64,000 bases of DNA from Albifimbria verrucaria (Eukaryota > Ascomycota > Sordariomycetes > Hypocreales > Stachybotryaceae), in contig JAHREC010000062.1 in the NCBI GenBank assembly GCA_020081605.1, positions 4,211,758 to 4,275,757 of the forward strand. Direction: 5' to 3'. Below, piece after piece: positions 24,045-37,100 of this stretch. The first letter of the stretch is position 1; each line of letters opens with the position of its first letter. Made by a program: the position numbers and the translations under genes. The notes under the pieces are model-generated. The model was not told where the DNA came from, did no database searches, and saw only the letters and a program-made list of their open reading frames with translations.

Positions 24045-25062
24045 TGACACATAGACTGCGCCCACGATTTTGGTATCTTTAGACCTCTACCCCTTTAGCT
24101 ACACTTTGTTCTTGGTTTTCTTCTCGTCTTCGATATACAGATGAACAAGCAATGATATCATCCTCTCCAACTCTACCACCTCCTCTTACTGTTGCCTCCA
24201 AAACTTCTCTTACATCAACCGTGGGGAGGGGGACAAGGTAGGGCATGATCGGCGCTAAGGGATCAACCCGTCATGTAACGACACCACTACAGCAAGGCGT
24301 TAATAGGCGTTAATCCAATGAGTTCCTGCCAAGCTCCAACAAGAGCTTATCTGAACGACATTGCACACTGTTCCCTGCATGAAGACACCCTTCTCGCCCC
24401 CTTGCGTGATCAAAGACATGCATATTCGAGGCTTGATGGCGTTCTCTTCCTGTCCCCCTCCTGCGCAAGCGAATCAACAGGAGCCTTCCAAGTCACAATG
24501 CCACGCTTCGAATTGCGCCGGCTGTCGACAACGGCTTCGTTTAGATTCTGCAAGGCGCTGTACGTGATGCGCTAACTTCCATTACTCCGGGGAAACGCCC
24601 GGGGAAAGGCATGGGGAAATGCAGCATCTGCATCCCGCACAGGGTCAAGGGCTCGAGACCCTTGCCAGCGGGATAACTATCCGCCATGATTATGGTGTTG
24701 AGGCGCCGCCACAATTTCCTCTTTTCTTGGGGCCTCAATCTTATTTACAGTGCTGGTTTAGTCCTTCGTTAACTCCATAGCCGACTCGGCGCTCCTGTTA
24801 TGCGGCCGAAATATTCCGAATTTTACCGATGTCGTGAACACAACACGTTGACAACATGTGCCACGACGTCTCTATCGCGACAAGATCAATGAATCAGAGG
24901 AGAGCCGACGATATGAGTTTAGTTAGCGAATGCCGATATGGCATTTACGGTATGATTAAGACGTCCCAAGTTAATAAGACGCACAGCTACCTGTTTGTGG
25001 CCAACCCCTTGTTTGTTGACATGCTTACAGCAGCACAGGAACTCGACAATTAATTCAACAAC
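24045..25062. other. Intergenic, promoter of the trans enoyl reductase
   Basis: No gene. A GC-rich inverted segment lies at about 24590-24665. The proposed double regulator site lies at 24806-24828. Confidence 0.5.
24806..24828. promoter_or_regulatory. Two overlapping CCGAA-N5-CCG elements before the trans enoyl reductase
   Basis: Positions 24806-24818 and 24816-24828 each fit CCGAA-N5-CCG; the last CCG of the first is the first CCG of the second, giving CCGAA-N5-CCGAA-N5-CCG. It ends 234 bp before the ATG. Direct CCG triplets at fixed spacing are typical of Zn2Cys6 dimer sites. Inferred as the binding site of the regulator at 22679. Confidence 0.6.
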
Positions 25063-26208
25063 ATGACAGCAACAACCACGAGCCAGACTGCTCTAGTCGG
25101 CGGTCCCAGCGGGGACATTATCCTTTCTCTTTCCGCGCCGCTACCTCCATCACCGCTTGAAGACGACCAAGTGGCTGTTGATGTCAAGGCTGTTTCGCTC
25201 AACCCTGTCGACACCAAGATGACGGGCGGATATCATACAGCTGGAGCTATCTCGGGCTGCGAGTTTGCTGGTATCGTAACAGCTGCTGGGCCCATCGCTA
25301 CAAAGGAGTGGGGATTCAGCCCTGGGCAGCGTGTAAGTGCTGCTATCATGGGCATGAATCCCTGCGCCCGAAGATTGGTGCCTTTGCAGAGCATGCAGCT
25401 GCACCTGCTCGTTGCGTCCTCAGGATGCGAGACGACTGGAGTTTCGCCCAGTCCGCGGGCATTGGTAACTCATGGTACACTGTAGCTTGGGCTCTATTTC
25501 ACGTCATGCGTCTCCCAGCTGGACCACGTCTGGAGCCACTGCATAGCCAACTGCCCCTCCGGCGGCCGAAGGGCCCAAAATCAATATTGATAATTTTGGC
25601 GGCGCTGGGAGCAAGCGAATGACGGTCCTTGTTAGCGGTGGATCAAGCTCTACGGGCACATGCGCGATTCAGCTTCTCAAGATGGCTGGCTTTGACGTGA
25701 TTGCAACATGCTCCGAACGTAACTTTGACCTTGTGCGTTCATACGGGGCTGACGCCGTGTTCAACCACGCCTCCCCTACAGCTGCAGCTGATATCAAGGC
25801 GCATACTCGCAATGGACTCCGACTGGCACTTGACTGCATCACTACCCCAGACACCACGCGTTTGTGTTATGCAGCCATAGGCCGCTCTGGTGGACGATAT
25901 GTGGCTCTTGACCCATTCAGCGAGGCTATAGCAGCGACGCGAACTATTATACGGCCCGATTGGGTTCTCGGCCCTGAGATGATTGGAGAGGATGTCGGTT
26001 GGCCTGCGCCGCATGGGCGGAAAGCAAACCCGACTGCAAAGGCGTTCTGCGAGGTCTGGAACCGCACCCTCCAGAATTTGCTGGATCAAGACTTAATCCG
26101 TACACACCCCAGCGCATTAGAGACACGGGACTTGCGGGTGCGTTGGAGGGATTTGAGGACATCAGGGCAAAGAGAGTGTCAGGAGAGAAACTTATCTATA
26201 CACTGTGA
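25063..26208 (+). CDS. Trans-acting enoyl reductase for the PKS-NRPS
   Basis: NADPH-dependent enoyl reductase of the medium-chain dehydrogenase superfamily, in the LovC/ApdC/CghC group that works in trans on a PKS lacking an active ER. About 382 residues. The N-terminal catalytic-type domain shows QVAVDVKAVSLNPVDTKM and GCEFAGIV. The nucleotide-binding domain has VSGGSSSTGTCAIQLLK (about residue 190) and later ALDCITTPDTTRLCYAAIG. No zinc ligands are seen, as expected. Three frame breaks occur, at CCC 25360-25362, CCCC 25554-25557 and CCCC 26107-26110, each as one missing base; the final frame ends at 26208. It is on the same strand as the regulator and aldolase and carries a double regulator site in its promoter. 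Confidence 0.88.
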
Positions 26209-26457
26209 TGTAGTAGAGACACAGATTCCTTCAGAATTCCACATGATGATGATCAATTTAGTGCCATGACTTAGCTGTATAGTGTCCCTGTATCCTCCTA
26301 CTGCCATTGTAATAATTCTTGTCAGCTTATCTCAAAGATGGAGATGTCGCCCGACCCCTAGATGCCCACTTCTTCCCACAAATCACGACGTATTTCATGC
26401 ATAGACCGTGATAATTCGGGGAAGGGATATGTCTTTTTCAGCGACCTGGCCAGTTTA

Positions 26458-26470
26458 CGGAGTAATTCGG
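26458..26470. promoter_or_regulatory. CCGAA-N5-CCG element before the aldolase
   Basis: Read on the + strand as CGGAGTAATTCGG, the reverse complement form of CCGAA-N5-CCG. It ends 209 bp before the aldolase ATG and lies in the 471-bp gap after the trans enoyl reductase. Confidence 0.55.
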
Positions 26471-26679
26471 CGAAGCCGCTTGGCATCTAGGCAATCACGA
26501 CGCGTCGGACTCATTTGTCTGAAGCCCACAACTGTAACCATGCGTTTTGGTCCACAAAGGGGTTGGTAATGGTTCATATTTTTCGTACCCAGGTCTTATA
26601 ACCAACAAATGCCCTCCAGGATCAATAGTTACCTGCACATTGTTTTTATCCTCCGCTCCCGCTACACATAACCAAGACC

Positions 26680-27607
26680 ATGGTTGCTCATAATAATAAC
26701 ATCCTGACTAACCAGGCTACTTCCGGGCGCCTATGCAAGGTGTGTTTCATCCTACAACCAAGCATGACCAGCGCAAAGGATTATTGATTCTGTCATGGCC
26801 CATCTTGGACCTTTTCATTGTCTCACGAGGAGAAGGCTGATTGCGGCAATAGGCTCTTGGTATCAGACTTGTAACAAATCCCTTGGTGGTCCAGCTGGCG
26901 AAAAACGCCGGTTTCGATGCACTGTTCATTGATCTAGAACACTCAACGCTGTCACTTGCAGATGCGAGTGCCGTTGCTTGTGCCGGTCTGCTGAGCGGAC
27001 TGACACCATATGTTCGCGTCCCGTACCAATGCGGTATGGGCTTCGTCCAACAGGTTCTTGATGGTGGCGCCATGGGTGTGATCTTTCCGCACATTCACTC
27101 GGCCACAGATGCACAAGCGGCAGTTGATGCATGCAAGTTCCCACCCGTTGGCCGGAGATCGATGTGGGGACAGCAACCAGTGTTGGGATTGCGGATGACT
27201 CCACTTCCTAAGATTGTCGACATATGCAATAGGGCAGCATCGTCGGTAGTGGTAATGATTGAGGCAGCTGACAGCATCACAAACGTCGAGTCAATCGCCG
27301 CTGTGGAGGGTGTAGATGTACTCTTGGTTGGTTGTATTGACCTTTCAACTGACATGGGCATCCCGGGCAATTTCGAATCCAAAAGGTTTCGATCTGCTTT
27401 AGAAGTCGTCAGTGCAGCATGCCGCCGTCATGGCAAGCTCATGGGAATAGCGGGTCTTTATAACAACCGAGAGTTCCAAGACTGGGTCATTAACACATTG
27501 GGGTGCGTTTCATGTTGTGTCAGCAGGACTCAAATGTTCTGGCCATTGGAGCGATGGAATGTGCTGCAGCTGTGGCTAGTGTTGATGGTACAGTTCTGCC
27601 AAACTGA
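26680..27607 (+). CDS. HpcH/HpaI-family aldolase (CghB-like)
   Basis: Class II pyruvate-type aldolase of about 271 residues. Exon 1 (20 codons) ends at 26739; an intron at 26740-26852 joins it to LGIRLVTNPLVVQLAKNAGFDALFIDLEHS-type sequence. Visible family features are the IDLEHS metal/active-site segment, the RVPY segment, GAMGVIFPHIHS with the conserved Arg/Pro region, MIEAADSITNVESIAAVEGVDVLLVG with the metal-binding Glu, and DLSTDMGIPG. The frame breaks at GGGG 27500-27503, after which it ends in the usual ECAAAV helix at 27607. In the Sch 210972 cluster the corresponding aldolase is thought to join two pyruvates on the way to 4-hydroxy-4-methylglutamate, which the NRPS module then loads. 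I infer the same role here. Confidence 0.86.
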
Positions 27608-28140
27608 GGAATGTGAGAAGGATAACATGCCTAAAGATGATCCAGGGCTTTAATGAGAGCGTATCTTTTTGTACGTTATTATGGTAAATTCTCCTTGTAA
27701 TGTTTTTCGTAGAACTCATCACTATTCACACGCATTCGAGTTTGGAATTCATTTTGTGGGAAAGTCTAGTTTACGTCATAAGTAGCAAATCAATTTGAAT
27801 ACATGATATTGTCCGATGAAATCAACTAGCTTATGTTATTGTTCTTTCTTCGCGCTTGGGAAAGTCTTTACGTATTAGATCCCTCCCATGTTGATCGGTG
27901 CTCTTCGTTATCCATATCTCTCAATACGTGGCTTCCAGTGCTATTTTTGTCCTAAACACATCAAAGAGAATCTCAAAAGGCTGATACATAATACAACTCA
28001 ATCAAAGAAGTTTGGGTGAGCAGAAGACGTTGTTCTTGCGAAAATATGAACGATTGTAAGGCGTGTACAACTTGATTGATCTTCCCTAAACTATCAAAAC
28101 TACTAACTACAACACACGAGTAAAACACACTGTCCAATAA
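27608..28140. other. Convergent 3' intergenic region
   Basis: AT-rich interval between the aldolase and PKS-NRPS stop codons. It holds the two terminators and no gene. Confidence 0.5.
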
Positions 28141-31100
28141 CTATCTCCTGCTTGCAATCATATTTCCCTTGTCATCCTCCACAACAAGATCTTGTGATGT
28201 AAAGAACCACTCGAACAGCCCTGCGCGCTTAGCCAGGCCTACCCAATGTAAAGCCGAGACTGATGGTAGGCTCTGGATGCTGCTATTCTCAGCATACCCA
28301 AACAACTCCTCGGCATATGCAGCCAGTGCATCTGTCCTCATTCTTGCCGTGCCGGGATAATTGGCAAAACTTATCTTAGCCTGAGTGGTTTGCGATGGCA
28401 GGTTTGCAGTTACTGCACGAGCTACTGCAGTGGCCACATCTTCCAGCGCGGTAAGATCAATAACACCACCCAAGTTCGAGAAGCCCGGACGAACTCCAAG
28501 TTCTTTCGACAAAGTTAGCATGATGTTTGCCATCTCGCCTTCCGTCTTAGCCATCTGTTCTACCTGCACGGCACTTCCAGAGGATCTCATTGGCCGATGT
28601 GCCGTTACGTTGAGTCCTGTCTTGTGTGCCACACGCGCAAGGTATCTTTCTGCAACCCATTTGGATGACAGGTAGCCCTCATCTGGGCTTGGTCGTGGCA
28701 TAGCCGCCTTATCATTATCGGATTCAGCAGCTTCAAATGCCGAAACGGCGCCTGAACTGAGGACATGCAAAGCTGCTCCAGTGCGAAGACAAAATCTCGT
28801 GAGATTCTTAACTGTGTCTACGTTGACCGGCTTGACGGCTTGGTAACCGTCCCAGAAGTTGCGGTCAGCCGCGCAATGAAGTACAACGTCAATGTCGAGC
28901 AGATCCGTCTCGGAAGGAAGTGTCGGCAAGTCCGCTGATATGATCTTTACTTTTCGCTGATATCAGGGAACAAGGCCTCAAGATCTCGCCCCTCAATGGG
29001 TCGTACGAGACACACAATGCGAGAAATGTTTCGGTCATCGGCAAGGCGTCGCACAACCCGGCTTCCGAGTGATCCAGTAGCGCCTGTGAGAAGGACGGTG
29101 ATTCCGTTATCGCTCTTGGAGGGTCTTGCTTTCCATGGAGTTTGGTCCAGCTCATCAAGCGTAATCTCTTTATCCCAATTCACTCTGCCCACTCCGTCAT
29201 CGAGCAGCGCAGCCATGCTCCCGAGCTCTGGGGCACTCATTAACTTGCTAAGACGTGGTGAATCACCAAATTCGCGTTTGATGGCGGCCTGCAGTTTGAC
29301 AAGCAATAGGGAATTGCCGCCTGAACGGAAGAAGTCAGATCGTGGACCAAGCTCTACATTTGCCGCACGAGGTGGAAGAAGGCTGTTCCAGAGGTTGGCC
29401 AGGGCAGCCTCAGTGGCAGTAAGATTGGTCGATTGTTCCGTCGAGGTGGGTTCTTGCTTGGGTAGTGCTAGTCCCTGCAAAGCCTTTCGATCAACCTTAT
29501 GATGCGATGTGAGTGGAAGCTTCTCAAGAGGGACGATAACCGCAGGACACATGTACTGTGGGAGGCAGAGTGGAAGTCGGGCCCGTAGTTTGTCGACTGT
29601 TTCGGTCATGTGTTGCTCTCCCTCGATTTTCTGCTCAAATACCACATGTGCTGCTAGGAATCCGTCCTGATCACCCTCTCCACGCAGTGTAACTACTGCG
29701 TCGGAAATAGTACCGCCAGCTTCCTTAATCATGACACGCTCGATCTCAGCCAGTTCGATACGGAATCCGCGCAGTTTGACCTGAGTATCACCAGCGATAC
29801 GGCCCTGGATGGTAAGGTAGCCTCTGTTGTCAAGCCGACCGTAATCACCAGTTCGATACATCCGACCCCAGCCGTTGTCACGCCGAGTGGAGAAAACGTC
29901 CTCAGGGAACTGCTTTGCAGTCATTTCTTGCTGATGAAGGTATTCATTTCCACCAACTCCTGCGCCGCCCAGGATGATCTCACCAGGCACACCAGTGGGA
30001 ACAGGTTGCATGGCATCATCGACGATGTAAGCCACATAATTCGGGAGGAGACGCCCGGGGACTGGAACACGCAGATCGGGATTTCGGACATCCGCTTCGC
30101 CTTTCATAGCTGATATTGTTGACTCAGTGGGTCCATAGCTGGTGAACACACGCAAGCTGGGGATAGCCTTGCATGCATCCCGGAATCCATCCAAGACCGA
30201 AGGAGCGGCTCGCTCGCCGCCAAACCATGCAGCCCTCCAGGTTTTGCATTGATGGAGGGTTTCGGGAGCAAACCGGAACCACATGTCATATTCTGAAGGA
30301 GTTGCCTGGGTCATTGTCACGCCGTTTTCGACCATCAAGCGTGTCACCTCAGCTGGATCACCTCTAGCATCAGCGGGAACAACGAACAAACATCCACCGG
30401 TGGTTAGCGCTGCGAATACTTGTACGAGAGAGGCGTCGAAGCTCAAGGCCGTTTGTTGGAGCACAACCTGGGCCATTGTATCCACAGCCCACTCACGATG
30501 GTAGCCTTCAAGATTGGTGCGAAGTCCAGAGTGCTTAACAACAATGCCCTTAGGCTCGCCCGTGGAGCCACTGGTGAAGATGATATACGCAGATCCGGCG
30601 GTAGTAGCCGCTGTTTCTAATTTTGCCAGACCGGGAACATTTGAAAGCTCAGACACGTTAATCAACGCCACCTCAGTGTCGTTGCAAATATCCAGAACGT
30701 GTCCTGCCGTGGTATCATCTGTCAAAGTGCGGCAGGCTTTGCAGCCAAAACGTTGCTCTTCAAGCGTGGAGCACCGTTGCGAGCGTCTAGTGGCAAGTAT
30801 ATGGCGCCGACGCGGTGAATAGCGAGCAGAGAACACATCCAGTCAGTAGAAGGCATTTGGAAGACGCCTACAATGGGCTGTTCGTTTGTCTTGGGCAGCT
30901 GCGCGCGGAGTACATGGGCGATATTGTTAACTCGCTGATCCATGTCCTTGTATGTCAAGCATCGACCATAGCCGTCTTTAAGAGCCATTGAGTCAGGCGA
31001 GTCTTGAATGACCTGGTCGATGCGATGCGCGACTGTTGCGGGCCATTGATGTGTCAGGCTAGGACCTATAATAGAAAAATTAGTGTCATGAGTGTCGTTC

Positions 31101-34100
31101 AAGGCTAGCAATACGTACCATTGCCTACAGCAAGCCCCTTCCTCACAGTCTCAGCGTCCCATTTGGCAAGCTCTTTGACAGGGAGTTTGGCTCCTTTCGT
31201 TGCAATCTGCTTCAAAATGTTGAAGTAGCTTTTGACCAAAAGGTCTGCTCCAGCAGCGTCATATAATGCCTTCTGAACGTGGATGGCCAGCATCGCGCCA
31301 TCATGGCCTTCCATGATTTCCAGTGCGACGTCATAACCACTTCTAGATGTGTGCCAGTTCTCTTCTCCAATCTTGCATCCGATCCAGTCCTTGTTGGCAT
31401 GCTCCTTGATCGTAAGTCGGTAGTCCATAAAGACTTGGAAAACAGGAGCCCAGGCATTTGACCTGGGAACTTCGAGCTCATCTAACAGCAAGTCAAATGG
31501 CAAGGCTGAATGCTTCAGGGCGCCATATGCCCTGTCCCTGGCAACTTCCATGGCTTGTCCGAACGTCTGCCGGTCTGAACGATCGAATCGCACTGGAAGA
31601 ACATTAAGGAAGTTGCCAATACTGCCCATAAATTTACTGTCCAATCTATTGGCGTCTGCCAGACCAACAAAAACTTTGTCAGTCGTGCTCGCGGGCAATA
31701 GTCGGAAAAGAAGAGCCTGTAGAGCAGCCAAGTATGCATGGAATGCCGTGGCTCGATGAGTACGGGCAAGCTGCTTAAGCTTGCTGGTAATCTCCAGCGG
31801 AATTTGGATCTTGGCAACATGAGTACCGTAACGATCAAGTGCTGGGCGAACTTGAGTGCGAGCGAAAGAGAAAAGCTCAATGGGTCGTGCAAGATCTGCT
31901 GCAGGCAGTATGCCCCTATAATGGTCAATAGCAGATCTGAGCTTTCCTGTTTCATAAGCTATGCGTTGTTGAGCTCCAAAAGCACGAGCCTGAGAGGAAT
32001 CGGGCATGGGCGTGAGGCGATGTCCGGGACTGTTATACGCTTGTTGAATGTCCATCATCAGCACGCTGAAGCTGTGGCCATCCATGGAAATATGATGAGT
32101 TCCAATAATAAGGAAATGTTCCGTATCTGATAAGGAAAGAAGTCGCATCCGAAGGGCACCCAATCACCTAGATCCCACACGTAGTCGCGCATGATATCAA
32201 GTTCTTGGGCTGCCTCTGCCGGTGAGGTAATTGTTGCTCGTTCCAGACGAACAAGGGGCTTGGAGAGAATGCCCTGCATGGGCGTTTTTGTATCATCGTT
32301 GGACCAGAAAAATCGTGTGCGAAGGGACTCGTGTCGTTGCGCCGCAGCCTCGATAGCCTTGGCAAGATCATCAATTCGTATACGCCCCATGAGTTTGCCT
32401 AAGTAGGCAATGTTGAACGTTGTTGGGTCGTCAACATAATGATTCAGAAACCAAAACCGGTTCTGACCGAACGTCATCTGTTCCGTATGCTCAGTAGATG
32501 ACTCGATGATGGATTGGCGCCAACTCTGACCTGTATTTTCTTGATGCTTTTGCAGCTTCTGATGAAGCTGCTGACTCTTCTGAGCAAAGAAATCTGCTTC
32601 AGTCCCCATTGGGGTCTCCAAAGGTGTTTCCGATCTTGTCTCGGGTGGTGATTGCGTGGATGGGGGCTGTCGCTTCCTGCAACGGACGAGGAAGCTGCGC
32701 TTGATGCCGTGGCAACGATTGCTGGTGCGGACTCTGGCTTGTGTGCTGTGGCCAGTGTGACAGGTGCCTCGTCAACATCACTCAACTTACTTACATCCAC
32801 GATTTCTACTGGTAGCTTGTCGATCGCTTCTTCTACCAGCATTGCAACAGTCTCACCTGGACCTAGGATCTTCAGTACTGGCAGGTCAACATCGAGCTCC
32901 TTCAGGAACCAAGCTCGCACATCGACTGCCATGATGGAATCAGCACCCAATTCAACAAGAGACACCATGGGATCAATGATCTCAGTTGTCGACATCAAGA
33001 GAATACGCTTGAGACGCTCAATGAAAGCATCTTCAACCACAGCCAATGCTTCACCGCGTGTCTTCACTGTAGCAAGGCGGACACGTGGCTTAGCACCTCC
33101 ATTGCCTGCACCAGCTTGGCCTTGTGCGTTGGCATCACGATCCTGAAGTAAGAAGTGTCGGAATCTAGGATCTGTTCGCAGCTGTGCTTGAATGTTGGGT
33201 GTATCGCGGTAAGGCTGGAGGCCTACTACCACTTCAGAAACTCCTCTGCACCAGGTCGGCCTGCAAGAATGGCCTCGGCAAATTGCTGATGGTAATCTTG
33301 CTCGGACATGTTTCGGTAACCCTTACGAGAGAAGTGATCCGGGTCCAGGCTGGAGCGCTCAAAGAAGCCCATGCCAGTGACAGAGCCGATAGCCATATCA
33401 GACCCTGCAACACCACGCACGTCGCGTCGCTGTGCCGCAAGTGCGGTCATGAACAGATTGGCCATTACATAGGTCGACTGACCCGTATTACCTCCGACCT
33501 GGGCTAGTGAGGTGAACAAAATAAAGAAGTCTAGTGGCGTGTCGTAGAAGAGCTCATCCAGATACAGACTGCCCTCGACCTTTGGTGGCATCGTCCTCTC
33601 TTGCGACTCAAACTGTAGATCGTCAAACATAACATCCTCCAGAATCATGGCTCCGTTTGCAACACCGATGATAGGTGGCATTTCAGCACAGATTGTGTCG
33701 TAGCTCTTGCGAAGAGATTCTCGGCTTGTCACGTCAACAGCCAAAACCATTACGTTAGCACCCTTCGCCGCTTGTTCTTCGATGTAACGCGGCTCAACTA
33801 TCGGTCTTCGACTGCTGAGAACAACGTTCCGTGCTCCATGAGCCACCATCCAGGTACACAGTGACTGACCCAGCTCTCCAGATAGACCAAGGAGGAAGTA
33901 AGTGCCGTCAGGACGGAAGATGTTACCGCTATCAATGGGTTTCAATGAAACATTCACAGACTTCGAACTCCAATCAACGATGCTGAGCTGGCTTTCAAAT
34001 GGGTTGTGACGGCTGACCTCCTCGAGAGGAATGGCGGGCTCTGATTCCAGGGTCTTAACCCGGCGACGTTGATTTGTCACAGCACTCCATGCCGACTTCA

Positions 34101-37100
34101 GAATCTGGACAGCCTCTTGACCATCGTTTCCAGAAGTGTTACCTGGATCAATGCGTATAAAGTCCGCCACAGAAGCCGTAGCAGTGAATGGGGAAGGCAG
34201 CTGGTGAGCAATTCAGTCGTGCCTGAGGTTGAGGACAAGTTGATGAAAAGTGAAATGTCTTGTGGCAACAACTTCTTCACCAACCGTGTTGGGAGTTTCT
34301 CATGAATGAACACGGTTGTGTCATTCTTCTTAGTTGGCTTGACAGCAGTGGTGAAGACAACCTGTACGCCTTCCCTACCAGCCTCCTTATCAATGGTCTC
34401 CTTGAGAAGCTCACTTGCTTCATGTACCACTAACGAGCCAGATCGTGGGGCGGCTGAGATGATACTCTGTGCGAGGATCTGTGCGGCAGCTGATACGAGC
34501 GCGGTATTTGTGCTTGCGGTGTCTGATACTTTGAGAGTGTATTCTGCCGGGACGCGAACGGTGGATTCCACAAGCGTGTCGACAATCGCAATGAGGGACT
34601 CGCCAGACTCCACAGAGGTACCTGAGCATAAAGCGAAGAAGCCAGCTTCGCGGAATTTGATAAACTGTAGCAATGACTGTCGAACCTGCACGGTTGTCTG
34701 CTTGCCACTTTGGTTCTCAGGCTCGGGTCGAATAGTCAAGGGCGAAAGGATGCACGGCTTGACAGATTTGCCATCTACAGTTGGTTCCAAGACCACGGAA
34801 GTCTCTTGAGGGTTGACCTGCTTCGATACAGTACGACGATAAGTGTTGTACCTGTCATTTGCCGTCAGGTATGGGTACAAACGCGGGATGAAAAGCTGGT
34901 CGCCGACGTAGTGCAGCTCTGGCTCGACTGTCCAGAGGAGGTTCGCGTCTTCACTTTCCAGAGCCTTGCCCAATTCAAGGCGAAGTAAAGATGACGCTAC
35001 AGAGTCTGGCTTAGGATCCACGTCAAAGTCAACCACCTGGAGGTTGAGATGAGGATATTCAAAGCGGACAACTCGAGCCAAGCCCAACATTGAAGCAGAG
35101 TAAGGGCTCTCATTTCGGGCACCTCGAGTCACCCACACGATTGTACGGCTGTTCCTCCATAGTGACTTAAGAGCATCAAGCTTAGACTCAGTACGGACCT
35201 CTAGGAATTGTTGATCCAATTCAGTCAGAGAGAGAACGGAACTTCCTGTGGTCAAGGGAGTTGCGTTCAGCTCCTCCAGCGATTCGACATGCGTAATTGT
35301 AGTATAGTGAGACTTGAGCAGTTCCGATGCTTCCTTTGCAAGTTTAGCCACCTTGGGTGTTCTTCCACCGACAATGACCAGTGGGTTAGTTGTGTTTGTT
35401 GCCGGGGTTGGGTCACTGAGAGGATTGCGGAGGCTGACGACACGGTCGTCGATTGCCTGGCATACAAGAACAGCATACCATTGTGTCTTTCGATCAAGGG
35501 GCGTATGAGTTTCAACGCCGTTGAATCCGTGACGACGTACCAATGCATCCCATTGATCTACAGTCAGGCACGGCCCGTCACAACGAGTCTCGTCAACTGC
35601 AGCACCAAGCCACCATCCAGGCAAACCACCCATGGAGCATCCAATACCCAAGAAGTCGTTACCCATAATCTCAACCAAAACCATGTAGCCGCCTGGCTTG
35701 AGAAGACGTCGGGCGTTTTCAATTGTCTCTTCGATCTTGCCAGTAGCATGCAAAGCATTGGATGCCAGGACGACATCATAGGTGCCCTCTTCATAACCTT
35801 GATCTACTGGAGGAACCTCCATGTTATACGTTGCGTAAACCATACGATCCGCATAGTTGATGAAGCGATCATTCGCACGCTCGAAGAAACCCGCTGAAAG
35901 ATCGGTGAAGGTGTAGCTTGAAAAGGCGTCACCGAGTGCTGGGAGAATTGCACGGGTTGAGCCACCAGTACCAGCACCGACCTCAAAAATGCGCATGCGA
36001 GGGTGACGGTGGGAAATCTGGGCAATGATACGAGAGATCCAGACATTGGCGACGTCGAAACCCTCTTCATAGAATCTGTCAAGAACTCCATCCTTGAGCA
36101 TGTGCTCAATCATACTTCCACTGCGGCGAATTTCAGGGATCAAGTTCTCGCCGACAATCTCAATGAGCTGCATATCGGAGCGATGACGATACTTAGCAAT
36201 CATAGAGCGGATATAGCCAATCGTATCTCCCATGGCCTCCTTCGGCACAGTGGGATGGTCTCCGCGGGCTACACGGGGCACAGTTCGGCGGGTGAAGTCC
36301 ACCAGAAGCTTGAAGTGAGGAAGGGTAGCTTCGGCCTCTTCAGGAGTGATTGTCTCAAACACGCGACGTAGGAAAAAGAATCCAACACGCTCAATTGTCA
36401 AGAAAATGGCCTCTCTCTGGGGCTGCAGGGGATCTTCGATATCGACCACTTCCCTAGCGTTAGGGTCAGCCAGCTTGTAGGCAAATCTTGAAAACAAGGG
36501 TGAATCATCTCGAGGGCCAGATGGAGCGAATGGCTGGACTTGTACGGATTCAAATTGCACAAATGCGTGCGATTGTCCTTCTCCTGCGAAAACATCAATA
36601 TCCGCTACAACAGGGCAATCCAATTCATCGCGGGAGGATGACTGGTATTGGAACTGTCGGTAGCGGCCAGCGCCGCGTTCCGTGAAGTAGGGGTTGATAA
36701 TAATGGACTTGATCGCAGTGGGAACATGGAGAGTCCAGAATCGTTCGTCGTGAGGATGGCAGTAAGCCGCGAAGGCAGTCTGCAAGGCGGAGTCTAGCAA
36801 GCCTGGGTGAACAATAAGCTGGTCCTCCCAATTGTCTCCGGAGATGTCTTCAATCTCGCCGGTTGCGAAACCCTTCTTACGGTTGATGGCCTTAACTCCG
36901 GTGAAGGGAGAACTGTAGTTGTAACCGAGCTTATCGAACTGCGAGTAAAGACGCTTCGGGTCGGCATTGGCTAGGTTGATCTCGTCTGCCTTCACGGCAG
37001 GCAAGGTTTCCGCACTCGGTTCGTGGAAGACAACATTGACCTCGGTGCTGAAGTTCAGTGCGAATGGGGTTGCACTGTCATATGGCAAACCAGAATGGCA

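Noticed and set aside
24590..24665. tRNA-like GC-rich hairpin
   Set aside because: I could not fold the four arms or find the T-loop consensus; it looks like a simple inverted segment.
28996..29502. 168-residue open frame on the + strand
   Set aside because: Antisense shadow of the T and R domains of the PKS-NRPS.
32652..33146. 164-residue Ser/Thr-rich open frame on the + strand
   Set aside because: Antisense of the ACP and linker; its composition follows from the codons on the other strand.
35208..35897. 229-residue open frame on the + strand
   Set aside because: Antisense to the methyltransferase region of the PKS-NRPS; low-complexity-like composition and no motif.
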